A DNA stretch of 11,397 bases. Source: Desulfobacterales bacterium. GTDB taxonomy: Bacteria > Desulfobacterota > DSM-4660 > Desulfatiglandales > B25-G16. The stretch covers positions 5,848 to 17,244 of the forward strand of contig JABXJY010000029.1 of NCBI GenBank assembly GCA_013375385.1, given 5' to 3'. Under the pieces are notes generated by a model. It was not told the DNA's origin and made no database searches. It was given only the letters and a program-made list of their open reading frames with translations. The translations under genes and the position numbers were made by a program. Below, piece after piece: positions 1-7,095 of the stretch (within the stretch, counting starts at the first letter, position 1; each line of letters opens with the position of its first letter).

Positions 1-590
1 CTCGCTTTTCTGGCAATACAGATGGCCCTGCCATGGAGGATAAGGAGGTTTGAAAATAGTTTCCACTTTTCCTTCGGAACAATCTCCATGAGATCGAATT
101 CTACCTTGGTGGCATCAGTATTGTTGGTCAGCCCTATGAGCTTACTCAACCTGAGAACATGGGTATCTACCACTATCCCTGGAATGTCAAAGGCCTCTGA
201 GAGTACAAGATTGGCGGTCTTTCTCCCAATTCCAGGCAGAGACACAAGATCCTCGAGGTTGCCCGGAACCTGCCCGTTGAACCTCTCTACCAGGGTAGTG
301 CAGAACCCCTTGATGGACTTGGCCTTATTCCGGAAGAATCCGGTAGGCCTGATATCCTCTTCCAGTTCGGCCAGATCTACCTCAGCATAGTCTTCTGGGG
401 ATCTGTATTTCTTGAAGAGCTCCCTGGTTACCTGGTTGACCACTTTATCGGTGCACTGGGCTGAAAGGACCGTAGCCACCAAGAGCTCCAAAGGGCTCCT
501 AAACGTCAGGGCAGTTCTGGCATCAGGATATTCTTTCTCCAGGATCTCAATTATGCGCTTCACCCTCTTTTTGTAATCTTCCTTTTCCAC
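1..590 (-). CDS. nth: Endonuclease III (DNA glycosylase/AP lyase), 3' end cut by window edge
   Basis: Base-excision repair enzyme that removes oxidised pyrimidines and cleaves the abasic site. I translated the reverse strand directly: 196 residues are visible. The helix-hairpin-helix reads LPGIGRKTANLVL (about 118-130) with the catalytic lysine K124, and the catalytic aspartate is D142 in VVDTHVLRL. HGRAICIARK near the end supplies the first Fe-S cysteine (C191). These sit at a constant offset of 4 from E. coli Nth K120, D138 and C187. The other three cluster cysteines lie beyond the window. The frame has a TGA at 602-600 and no ATG before the conserved region, so GTG at 590 is the likely start, with GAGAG about 6 nt upstream. 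It begins 14 nt after the stop of the upstream molybdoenzyme gene, so the two are probably co-transcribed. The family call is secure; the start is slightly less so. Confidence 0.93.
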   Translation of the reverse strand, partial: MEKEDYKKRVKRIIEILEKEYPDARTALTFRSPLELLVATVLSAQCTDKVVNQVTRELFKKYRSPEDYAEVDLAELEEDIRPTGFFRNKAKSIKGFCTTLVERFNGQVPGNLEDLVSLPGIGRKTANLVLSEAFDIPGIVVDTHVLRLSKLIGLTNNTDATKVEFDLMEIVPKEKWKLFSNLLILHGRAICIARKA

Positions 591-604
591 GGATATCTCT
601 CATT

Positions 605-1186
605 CTAAGTTGACTCGGGCTCAAAGCGCTCACCTGTCCACACCTCGGCACCACTATGATAACCCTGCTTCTCCCAGGTCCCAGGGCGATTCTCACTCAA
701 GAGCCTGATCTCTGAGACCCATTTAGCACTCTTATATGCATAGAGATCGGGCACGACAAGCCTGAGCGGGTAGCCATGATCCCAACTGAGGGGCTCCCCA
801 TTCCGTTCCCATACGAGAAGGGTATCGGCCCGTAGCAGCACTTCAAGCAGCAGGTTCGTCTCGAAACCACCGGGGCTGCGCACTATGGCATAGCAGGCCT
901 CGGGCAAGGGATTGGCCAGCTCCAGGATCCGATGCACAGGGACCCCTTTCCAGGTATTGTCAGGAACACTCCATGACTCTACACAGTGAAAGTCCCTGAC
1001 AACTTCCACCGCCCCAAATCCCCGGACTTCCGGCAGCCTGAGGGTCAACGACCTTTTAACCAGACCGGTGATCCTTAACGTCCAGGACTCCGGTTCCACA
1101 TCAGGTGGTGGTTCTGCTGTCCTGACAGGCCATTCCTCGATCCAATGCTGACCAACAGGCAGATCACCGGGATTCTTACCTTTCAT
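605..1186 (-). CDS. Sulfite-oxidase-type molybdopterin-dependent oxidoreductase (single Moco domain)
   Basis: A 193-residue protein consisting almost entirely of the oxidoreductase molybdopterin-binding fold of the sulfite oxidase/MsrP superfamily. The Mo-ligating cysteine is C68 in FHCVESWSVP, followed by the usual TWKGVPVHRIL. The family signature GYPLRLVVPDLYAYKSAKWV lies at 138-157, and the C-terminal PGTWEKQGYH at 168-177. There is no Tat or Sec signal, no dimerisation domain and no heme domain, so it resembles the short cytoplasmic sulfite-oxidase-like proteins whose substrate is unknown; I do not assign one. The start at 1186 is preferred over an upstream TTG at 1243 because an AGGAGG lies 3 nt before it and the longer start would fall upstream of the predicted promoter. 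It is the first gene of a probable pair with nth, an unusual partner. Confidence 0.88.
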   Translation of the reverse strand: MKGKNPGDLPVGQHWIEEWPVRTAEPPPDVEPESWTLRITGLVKRSLTLRLPEVRGFGAVEVVRDFHCVESWSVPDNTWKGVPVHRILELANPLPEACYAIVRSPGGFETNLLLEVLLRADTLLVWERNGEPLSWDHGYPLRLVVPDLYAYKSAKWVSEIRLLSENRPGTWEKQGYHSGAEVWTGERFEPEST

Positions 1187-1189
1187 ACC

Positions 1190-1195
1190 CCTCCT
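1190..1195 (-). promoter_or_regulatory. Ribosome binding site fixing the molybdoenzyme start
   Basis: On the minus strand AGGAGG lies 3 nt before the ATG at 1186 (GAGGAGGGGT then ATG). It selects this ATG over the longer TTG-started frame. Confidence 0.7.
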
Positions 1196-1210
1196 CTTTC
1201 TCGCAAAGGA

Positions 1211-1239
1211 AGTATAGGAGAAGCAGGATCGGATGTAAA
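1211..1239 (-). promoter_or_regulatory. Sigma70-like promoter for molybdoenzyme-nth
   Basis: Reading the minus strand, TTTACA (1239-1234), a 17-nt spacer and TATACT (1216-1211) match the -35 and -10 consensus at five of six positions each. The inferred start of transcription near 1204 leaves a leader of about 18 nt containing the AGGAGG ribosome site. It is a sequence match only. Confidence 0.55.
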
Positions 1240-1299
1240 ACAAAAAGTCATGTAATTACTGGCAGTGTTAGTCGATACTGGTGAACGATTACTATTTTC

Positions 1300-1328
1300 T
1301 TGACCCCTGAGAGCTATTACTCTATATT
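1300..1328 (+). promoter_or_regulatory. Sigma70-like promoter for tandem-GAF gene
   Basis: TTGACC (1300-1305), a 17-nt spacer and TATATT (1323-1328) each match consensus at five of six positions. A second possible -10, TATAAT at 1338-1343, has no good -35. Transcription would begin about 35 nt before the ATG at 1371. The site is divergent from, and does not overlap, the molybdoenzyme promoter. Confidence 0.5.
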
Positions 1329-1370
1329 TCCTGTAGTTATAATCCTAATTCTGCCTTCTCCTGAGGAAAA

Positions 1371-2534
1371 ATGGAAAGAAAAGAAATTGCATATTTCAGG
1401 ATCTTCCACGAGGTATCAAGGGCTATCCTGTCTGTGCTTGATTCAAAAGAGGTACTGGCCCTTATTGTAAAAAGGATCGTACCGGCTATGAAATTGAAGG
1501 CCGCCAGCCTTAGACTCTTGAATGAAAAGACGAATGACTTGGAGTTGGTTGCATCCCATCTGTTGAGCAAAAGGTATTTGAGTAAAGGGCCGCTCAACGC
1601 AGACAGGAGTGTCCCTGATGTATTGGAGGGGAAGCCAGTTTTGATTATTGATGCTCAAAACGATCCAAGGATTCAGTATCCCGGTGAAAAGGCCGAAGAG
1701 GGAATTGCCTCCATCTTAAGCGTACCGGTTCAGATTCACGATAAGGTAATTGGAATGCTGAGACTATATACCTCTGCCCCCAGATCGTTTACTGAGGAAG
1801 AGATCGAATTTGTATCCGCCCTGGGAGAAATGGCTGGATTGGCCATACTGAATGCCAGGATGTACGAGAGAGAGAAGGAAAAGCTGACCAGGCTCTTCAA
1901 AAAGGGGGGCCTGGAGCCTGCTCATCACGTGGAAATCATGAAATATGGGATCAAAGCTGTATCCAGGGCCACCTTTGACGCCAAAAGATCCACCGAATTC
2001 TTTAGGACTCTGCATGAGGTTTCCCGAGACCTCCTCTATGATCTGAACTCAGGGGAGGTCCTAGATTCCATGGTAGAGAAACTTATCAAGATTATGGGTA
2101 TAAAGGGATGCTGCATATATCTCATAAATGAGACAACTGGCAGGCTGGAGATGGTTGCATCCAGGGGACTGAGCAATGAATATCTTCAAAAAGGGCCTCT
2201 TGAAGCCGCTAAGAGTATTCCGGATGTAGTCAAAGGAAAAACAGTTGTTGTAGAGGATGTTGCTACAAGTAAGGACATCCAGTATCGAGATGAGGCGATA
2301 AAGGAGGGTATCGTGTCTATACTATCCGTCCCCATCTTTGTTAAAGAATATGTTATCGGAGAGGTAAGGCTCTATTCGGCAAAGGAAAGGAAATATGATA
2401 AGGAAGAGATGGAGTTTATTCTGGCCCTGGCAGAAATTGGTGGCATTGCCATAACCAATACAAAATTCTACCAGAGACTAAAGCATGATATAAAATTTTG
2501 GGAATCAACCCTTGCGTATCTTGATAAGGGTTAG
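1371..2534 (+). CDS. Tandem GAF-domain protein without an output domain
   Basis: A soluble 387-residue protein built from two GAF domains (about 9-165 and 211-367) joined by a charged linker (166-208). GAF domains bind small ligands, cofactors or nucleotides. No kinase, cyclase, phosphodiesterase or DNA-binding domain follows; only about 20 residues remain after the second GAF. The halves align at a constant offset of 202 with no gap in the segments I compared: FRIFHEVSRAIL against FRTLHEVSRDLL, EGIASILSVPV against EGIVSILSVPI, and the KGPL...PDV...GK segments at 72-88 and 274-290. This indicates internal duplication. GAGG precedes the ATG by 4 nt and a promoter match lies upstream. The gene runs tail to tail with the anchored protein gene, only 7 nt apart. 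The ligand is unknown; a partner for the nearby GAF kinase is conceivable but unsupported. Confidence 0.85.
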   Translation: MERKEIAYFRIFHEVSRAILSVLDSKEVLALIVKRIVPAMKLKAASLRLLNEKTNDLELVASHLLSKRYLSKGPLNADRSVPDVLEGKPVLIIDAQNDPRIQYPGEKAEEGIASILSVPVQIHDKVIGMLRLYTSAPRSFTEEEIEFVSALGEMAGLAILNARMYEREKEKLTRLFKKGGLEPAHHVEIMKYGIKAVSRATFDAKRSTEFFRTLHEVSRDLLYDLNSGEVLDSMVEKLIKIMGIKGCCIYLINETTGRLEMVASRGLSNEYLQKGPLEAAKSIPDVVKGKTVVVEDVATSKDIQYRDEAIKEGIVSILSVPIFVKEYVIGEVRLYSAKERKYDKEEMEFILALAEIGGIAITNTKFYQRLKHDIKFWESTLAYLDKG

Positions 2535-2541
2535 AAAAATC

Positions 2542-3411
2542 TCAAGAGGTCTTCCTTTTTCTTAGATAATAGTTCTTGATATCAATCAATTTACCTGTAT
2601 ATTCCCTCCGGAAATAGAGAAGTCGATAGTCCTCAATCTCTTCAGCTAACGGCTCCAGGAAGGGAGTGATATCGATCCCGAAACTGTTCATCTTCCTCTT
2701 GTCAGCTTCATGGATAGTCAGGAGACAGTAGTAAGTTAGAAGTAGCCGCAACCTTGTTTCCCTCCGAAATAGATAGGCCCTTCCTCCAATAGAATTTACC
2801 AAAAAACCGGCATATCTGTAGATGCTGTCCAGAGAAGGTGGCAACCCTTCCTCTCGCCTGCATTCATCACCTGACATAAGCCATCGGTGAAACAATGCAA
2901 GGTTGATCTCCATGCTATCTGCTTCATTCTTTCCAATGAGTCTTATGAGCTGTAGGTCCTTTAGATCTAAGGTCCTATAGAAGTGGTAGATATTACCGAT
3001 AATCATATCATAACTAAGCCCTTCTCCTGCTGGAAGGGGAGGGTGTGAGGATAAGTCATGAAGGATTCTCTTAAAACGGCTGAATGTGTCTTCCCCTATC
3101 TCCAGTTCCCTGACATAGTCCTGATTATCAACATATGCGAAAAACTCTTTGAGGTCTCTTTCCATCCTCTGGCATCTATCTTCAACCTTCATTTTTTGGC
3201 TCTCGACTACCTTTTCTTCCAAGACGTCCTCGAGTTTTTCCCGGGGTGCCACCTGGGGCTCTTCACGAGGGACTTTTGTCTCCCTTTCTTCCGCCTCCCG
3301 AAAGGGTGGTTGCTCTTCACGTTCCTTTCCATAATAACTGAAGTAGAAGACCATCAAACCACCTGCAATAAGGGCAATAACCAAGAGCAATAGACCCTTA
3401 TTCCCTCTCAT
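2542..3411 (-). CDS. Unrecognised membrane-anchored protein downstream of GAF kinase
   Basis: I do not recognise a family for this 289-residue protein. MRGNK is followed by one hydrophobic segment (about 6-27). Next come a very charged, Glu/Arg/Pro-rich stretch (about 28-75), likely disordered or coiled-coil, and a predominantly helical C-terminal part (about 76-289) rich in Leu, Tyr, Arg and Glu. The short basic N-terminus suggests the bulk lies outside the cytoplasm, but the basic residues just after the segment leave this open. No lipobox is present. It begins 3 nt after the stop of the histidine kinase gene, with a GGGATAGG-like ribosome site inside the kinase end, so the two are almost certainly co-translated; a role in signal input or output is inference from position only. 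Residues about 122-131 (SHPPLPAGEG) resemble the translation of a short palindromic repeat. Confidence 0.75.
   Translation of the reverse strand: MRGNKGLLLLVIALIAGGLMVFYFSYYGKEREEQPPFREAEERETKVPREEPQVAPREKLEDVLEEKVVESQKMKVEDRCQRMERDLKEFFAYVDNQDYVRELEIGEDTFSRFKRILHDLSSHPPLPAGEGLSYDMIIGNIYHFYRTLDLKDLQLIRLIGKNEADSMEINLALFHRWLMSGDECRREEGLPPSLDSIYRYAGFLVNSIGGRAYLFRRETRLRLLLTYYCLLTIHEADKRKMNSFGIDITPFLEPLAEEIEDYRLLYFRREYTGKLIDIKNYYLRKRKTS
3019..3038. repeat. Short palindromic repeat-like segment inside a coding region
   Basis: CCCTTC (3019-3024) and GAAGGG (3033-3038) form a 6-bp stem with an 8-nt loop, followed by GAGGGTG. The pattern resembles widespread intergenic repeats that translate as HPPLPAGEG when they fall in genes. 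It sits in frame in the anchored-protein gene. Only one copy is seen here, so its repeat nature rests on recognition. Confidence 0.35.
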
Positions 3412-3414
3412 TTC

Positions 3415-4683
3415 CTATCCCTCCATCTCAGATTTAAGATTTACCGGTATATCAAGGGCTACGACGGTTCCCCTGTCACTCCCTCTCTTAATGTCAATTT
3501 CACCCTGGTGATTCTTTACGATCTGATAAACCATAGTCAACCCCAAACCCGCCCCTGTTGCCTTGGAGGTAACAAAGGGATCGAGGATGGAGTCAAATTT
3601 ATCCTCATCTATGCCTACACCAAAATCTTTGACTATAATCCGGATATGAGAATCTACCGTCCATGCCTTGAGCTCAATGGTGCCACCCGTAGGCAAGGCC
3701 TCTATACTATTTTCGATGATATTCTTCAATGCCCTCGATATCTGTGCCCGATCAATAGTAATGGTAGGCAAATTCTCTTCAATATCTGCTGCCAGATCAA
3801 TGGATTCCCTGGACATAATCGGAGAAAAACCCTCTATAACCTCAGACAGAAGATTGTTCATGTTGGCTGGCTGGAGATATACAGTCTGCATCTCTGAAAG
3901 CTCTCTCACATCTTGAACCAGTTTTTCGAGCCTGGAGGTCTCTTGAAGAATGATATCGAGATACTTGCGGAATTTATGGTTCTTGTCTAAGCCATCTTTC
4001 ATCCTTGCTGCAAAGCCACCAATGGACATAATGGGATTCCTCACCTCATGAGCCACAGCCTGGACAAGATTGGCCATGGCTGCTGAGCGCTCCGATCTGA
4101 TCAATTTTCGTTGAGTGATCTTGAGCTCCTCGGCGGTTAATTCGAAGTTTTCCTCTAATCGCTGGTAAAGCTTTGCATTGTCAAGGGCAACAGCAATCTG
4201 CTGTGCAAGGGCAGTCAAGAGCTCAGTGTCTTCCTCGGTAAAAGGGACCCCATTCTTTTTATTGATGACCTGAAGGGCACCTATTGTCTTTCCTCTTATG
4301 GTAAGCGGAACACAGATGAGGGATCTTGTCTTGAAACCTGTTTCCCTGTCAAACCGATCGCTAAATCTACCTTCCTTCTGCACATCTTCCACAACCATCG
4401 GCTTTCCGCTCTGAATAACCCACCCGGCAATTCCCTCACCAGGCTTAAGCCTCCTGGACTTAATAATTCCACCCTTCTCCCCCCTGGCCAGCCTGAAAAA
4501 GATCTCTCCTTTTTCTGTATCAAGCTCATAGACCGAACTGGCCTCAGCCTCCATAAACTCCTCGGCCGCCTTCATGGCATAATTCAGTACATCAGCGGTC
4601 TGGAGAGAGGAGTTGATGAGGGCACTGGATTGCATAAGGGCAGATAGTCCCCTGCGATATATGTCATTAGTATCCTCGTTCAT
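3415..4683 (-). CDS. Cytoplasmic GAF-domain sensor histidine kinase
   Basis: Two-component sensor kinase with no transmembrane segment. Counting from a GTG three bases upstream of the chosen ATG (423 residues), the order is a GAF domain (about 20-170), a coiled-coil linker (about 172-205), a HisKA dimerisation domain with phospho-acceptor H213 in AVAHEVRNPIMSIGGF, and a HATPase domain. The HATPase N box is LKNIIENSIEAL (N322, N326), G1 is DFGVGID (354-360), the F box is DPFVTSKATG, and G2 is GAGLGLTMVYQIV. All catalytic elements look intact. ATG at 4683 and GTG at 4686 are adjacent possible starts; neither has a strong ribosome site, and I take the ATG. No receiver domain or response regulator gene is in the window. 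The anchored protein follows 3 nt downstream. The signal sensed is unknown. Confidence 0.92.
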   Translation of the reverse strand: MNEDTNDIYRRGLSALMQSSALINSSLQTADVLNYAMKAAEEFMEAEASSVYELDTEKGEIFFRLARGEKGGIIKSRRLKPGEGIAGWVIQSGKPMVVEDVQKEGRFSDRFDRETGFKTRSLICVPLTIRGKTIGALQVINKKNGVPFTEEDTELLTALAQQIAVALDNAKLYQRLEENFELTAEELKITQRKLIRSERSAAMANLVQAVAHEVRNPIMSIGGFAARMKDGLDKNHKFRKYLDIILQETSRLEKLVQDVRELSEMQTVYLQPANMNNLLSEVIEGFSPIMSRESIDLAADIEENLPTITIDRAQISRALKNIIENSIEALPTGGTIELKAWTVDSHIRIIVKDFGVGIDEDKFDSILDPFVTSKATGAGLGLTMVYQIVKNHQGEIDIKRGSDRGTVVALDIPVNLKSEMEG

Positions 4684-4755
4684 CACATCATCTATTCTAT
4701 AATTTTCAGGGCCTTGTTAGCAGAAGGCGGTTATGCTACGGTCATTTTGTTATCA

Positions 4756-4784
4756 ATTATATCGTATGTAGAGGCATTGGTAAA
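4756..4784 (-). promoter_or_regulatory. Sigma70-like promoter for kinase-anchored protein operon
   Basis: On the minus strand TTTACC (4784-4779), a 17-nt spacer and a perfect TATAAT (4761-4756) are present. Transcription would start near 4749, giving a leader of roughly 65 nt to the ATG at 4683. The -35 matches consensus at four of six positions. Confidence 0.45.
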
Positions 4785-4931
4785 ACAAAAAGTGTCTCTC
4801 TCCTCCTTCAATAAGACCATTACCCCGATTTTACTAGAAAAAATGCCTTCCTTAAATACGAGCAAAAGCTCTTGACCTCCATGGAAGCTTGTGGTATCCC
4901 TTTGGCAAATTCTTGGCCTGCTCACTTCTTT

Positions 4932-4938
4932 AAGGAGG
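4932..4938 (+). promoter_or_regulatory. Ribosome binding site fixing the emo-type gene start
   Basis: AAGGAGG lies 5 nt before ATG 4944. It rejects the longer frame beginning with TTG at 4872, whose extra 24 residues are not membrane-like and not expected in the family. Confidence 0.75.
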
Positions 4939-4943
4939 AATAC

Positions 4944-6986
4944 ATGCATTACAAGGTTCAGCCTGCCCTTGAACACTATCTCGGTATCCCCGGTTTCCTC
5001 ATTACCTTGTTTATTTTACTGGTCGGACTTGCCCTCTTTCTCTATATCATCTACAAAAGGTATCTCTTGCTGAGGCCTGCCAAACCGGATCTTCGCCTCG
5101 ATTCACTATGGCAGAGAGTCTATGATCTCATTGTCTATGGTATCTTGCAGAAACGACAGCCTCGCTATCTGTGGATTGGCATATTACATATCTTGATCTT
5201 TTGGGGTTTTGTTGTTCTTGCCCTGAGGACCATAACCCTCTATGGGCTCGGGTTAAAGGCCGAATTTATTTTACCCTTTATGGGCGGCTCACTGGGAGAG
5301 CTTTATCATCTTCTCAAGGATGTATTTGAGATTATGGTTCTCTTTGCCTGTATAGCAGCTATATTACGGCGGGCCATATCGAGACCTGCCAGATATGAAT
5401 TCAGGCATGGAAAGGCCCATAAATCTCATGCCTATCTTGTGCTCGGCCTGATCAGCTTTCTGATGGTGACTGATATTGCCATGGATGGAAGCGGGATCCT
5501 CCTTGGAGAAGAAAGGGCCTACTGGCTGCCAGCGGCACAGGGCGCCTCTTATCTGTTTAACGGTCTCGGTCAGGATGCCTTAAAGACCCTCTACCTGTGG
5601 AACTATTGGCTCCATATCCTGACCATAATGGTTTTCCTCAATTATCTGCCTCTTGGGAAACACTTCCATATCATCACAGCCATCCCCAACGTGTTCTTAA
5701 GGAAGCTTAAGAAGGGTTCCATTAAACCGCCCCGATGGGATGTTGAGAATATTGAAGAACTGGACTCCTTGGGGGTGGAGAAGGTGGAAGATTTTACCTG
5801 GAAACATATCCTCGACTTCTATACCTGTACCGAATGCGGCCGGTGTTCTGATAACTGCCCGGCAAATACGGTTGGACGGCCGCTATCACCCATGGAGGTT
5901 ACCATAAAGATCAGGGACTACGCCTATGAAAGCAAGCCTATCTTTGGTCTTGCAGGGAAACGTGATTCACAGGATCAGGGTCTTCCCCTGATAGGAAATG
6001 TTCTTGAGCCTGATGAAATCTGGTCGTGCACTACCTGTGGAGCCTGCGAGGAGGAATGCCCGGTCTTCATCGAATATATCGACAAGATGATAGATTTAAG
6101 GAGGCACATGGTTGAGTCTGCTAAGATTCCCAAGGATTTCCAGGATGCCCTGCTGCGCTTTGAGAAGACAGGTAACCCCTTTGGCAAACCCCCCGCAAAA
6201 AGGGCAGATTGGGTGAAAGAGTTAGATGATGTCTCTGTCAAGATACTTGAGCAGGGAGATGAGGTTGATGTCCTCTACTTTGTCGACAGCTATGCCTCCT
6301 TTGATCCCCAGATACAACAGGTAGCCATGGCTATTGCCAGGGGTCTCAGCAAGGCGGGTTTGACCTTTGGTATTCTTGGTCCCGGAGAATCTGATTCAGC
6401 CCATCAGGTGAGAAGACTCGGCGAGGAGGGCCTCTTTCAGTTCCTGGTGGAAGGGAATACGGAAACATTCAAGACATGCTCCTTTAAGCAGATTGTCACG
6501 ACAGACCCCCACGCCTTTAATACCCTGAAAAACGACTATCCTGGCAATTGGGTTGTGAAACACTATACCGAATTCTTTCTCCCCCTGATCCAAAGTGGCC
6601 GGCTGAAGCCAATGAAATCTCTTGACAACGGGGGTATATACACCTACCATGACCCCTGCTATCTGGGAAGGCACAATGGCATCTATGAGGCCCCAAGGGG
6701 GATCCTTGCCTCGATCCCGGGGATCCGTATAGTCGAAATGGAACGTAACAGGGATAGAAGCTTCTGCTGTGGCGGTGGTGATGTCAATCTCTGGTATGAC
6801 ATAGAGGAGGAAGAGATGAGAATGGGTGAAAGAAGGGTAGCCATGGCCCACGAGGCAGGAGCTACGGTTATTGTTACCGCCTGCCCCTTTTGCCTGCTCA
6901 ATTTCGATGATGCCATTAAGACAAGCGGGCTTGAAGGGGAAATGAGGGTAGTTGATCTGATGGAGCTCTTTATGGGTACCCTATAA
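4944..6986 (+). CDS. EMO-type membrane ETF:menaquinone oxidoreductase (Fe-S, CCG domain)
   Basis: A 680-residue membrane iron-sulfur protein of the HdrD/DUF224 group. Family members, named EMO in Syntrophus aciditrophicus, pass electrons from ETF to menaquinone. The N-terminal half resembles a NarI-type cytochrome b, with hydrophobic segments near 12-38, 75-103, 118-142, 161-180 and 215-238. Possible heme ligands include H82, H122, H224, H240 and H242. Two 4Fe-4S sites follow: C295, C298, C301, C305 and C362, C365, C368, C372. The second CCG half is intact: C572 in HDPCYLGRHNG, C608-C609 in FCCGGG, and C647/C650 in TACPFC. The first CCG half (about 441-545) keeps its framework but lacks the expected cysteines: VTTDPHAFNTLK replaces a TTCPHCFNTLK-like segment. 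It heads the etfBA-acyl-CoA dehydrogenase cluster; 109 nt separate it from etfB. Its promoter is unclear; TTTACT (4830-4835) with TTAAAT (4852-4857) is only a weak candidate. Confidence 0.88.
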   Translation: MHYKVQPALEHYLGIPGFLITLFILLVGLALFLYIIYKRYLLLRPAKPDLRLDSLWQRVYDLIVYGILQKRQPRYLWIGILHILIFWGFVVLALRTITLYGLGLKAEFILPFMGGSLGELYHLLKDVFEIMVLFACIAAILRRAISRPARYEFRHGKAHKSHAYLVLGLISFLMVTDIAMDGSGILLGEERAYWLPAAQGASYLFNGLGQDALKTLYLWNYWLHILTIMVFLNYLPLGKHFHIITAIPNVFLRKLKKGSIKPPRWDVENIEELDSLGVEKVEDFTWKHILDFYTCTECGRCSDNCPANTVGRPLSPMEVTIKIRDYAYESKPIFGLAGKRDSQDQGLPLIGNVLEPDEIWSCTTCGACEEECPVFIEYIDKMIDLRRHMVESAKIPKDFQDALLRFEKTGNPFGKPPAKRADWVKELDDVSVKILEQGDEVDVLYFVDSYASFDPQIQQVAMAIARGLSKAGLTFGILGPGESDSAHQVRRLGEEGLFQFLVEGNTETFKTCSFKQIVTTDPHAFNTLKNDYPGNWVVKHYTEFFLPLIQSGRLKPMKSLDNGGIYTYHDPCYLGRHNGIYEAPRGILASIPGIRIVEMERNRDRSFCCGGGDVNLWYDIEEEEMRMGERRVAMAHEAGATVIVTACPFCLLNFDDAIKTSGLEGEMRVVDLMELFMGTL

Positions 6987-7035
6987 GATTCGGGGAAGCG
7001 GTCCCGAAAGGTAGCAGAGAACAATCTATTGGGTT

Positions 7036-7053
7036 CGTTGACAATTGCCAACG
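7036..7053. promoter_or_regulatory. Operator-like palindrome upstream of etfB
   Basis: CGTTGACAATTGCCAACG pairs with its own reverse complement at 8 of 9 positions. With flanks (7033-7056) it pairs at 10 of 12. It lies in the 109-nt gap between the emo-type gene and etfB and contains a perfect TTGACA (7038-7043), but the position 17 nt on reads GACATC, a poor -10. A dimeric regulator site is possible; the regulator is unknown. Confidence 0.35.
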
Positions 7054-7081
7054 GACTCCTGACATCACCTATTTTTGAGAG

Positions 7082-7087
7082 AGGAGG
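7082..7087 (+). promoter_or_regulatory. Ribosome binding site fixing the etfB start
   Basis: AGGAGG lies 8 nt before ATG 7096. The longer frame from 7075 would translate this ribosome site itself and adds seven residues ahead of the conserved MDIVVCVKRVP start. Confidence 0.75.
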
Positions 7088-7095
7088 AACAAGAA

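Noticed and set aside
22..390. Plus-strand open frame of 122 codons
   Set aside because: It is antisense to the nth frame, whose conserved motifs run right through this stretch; the plus-strand translation resembles no family.
1187..1243. Longer N-terminus for the molybdoenzyme from TTG 1243
   Set aside because: It would begin upstream of the predicted promoter, and a strong AGGAGG lies just before ATG 1186.
4872..4943. TTG start and 24 extra residues for the EMO-type protein
   Set aside because: ATG 4944 has an ideal ribosome site and begins at the expected family N-terminus.
6989..7008. TTCGGG/CCCGAA hairpin just after the EMO-type gene as a terminator
   Set aside because: The stem is only 6 bp with an 8-nt loop and has no following T run; the ETF genes downstream continue in the same direction.
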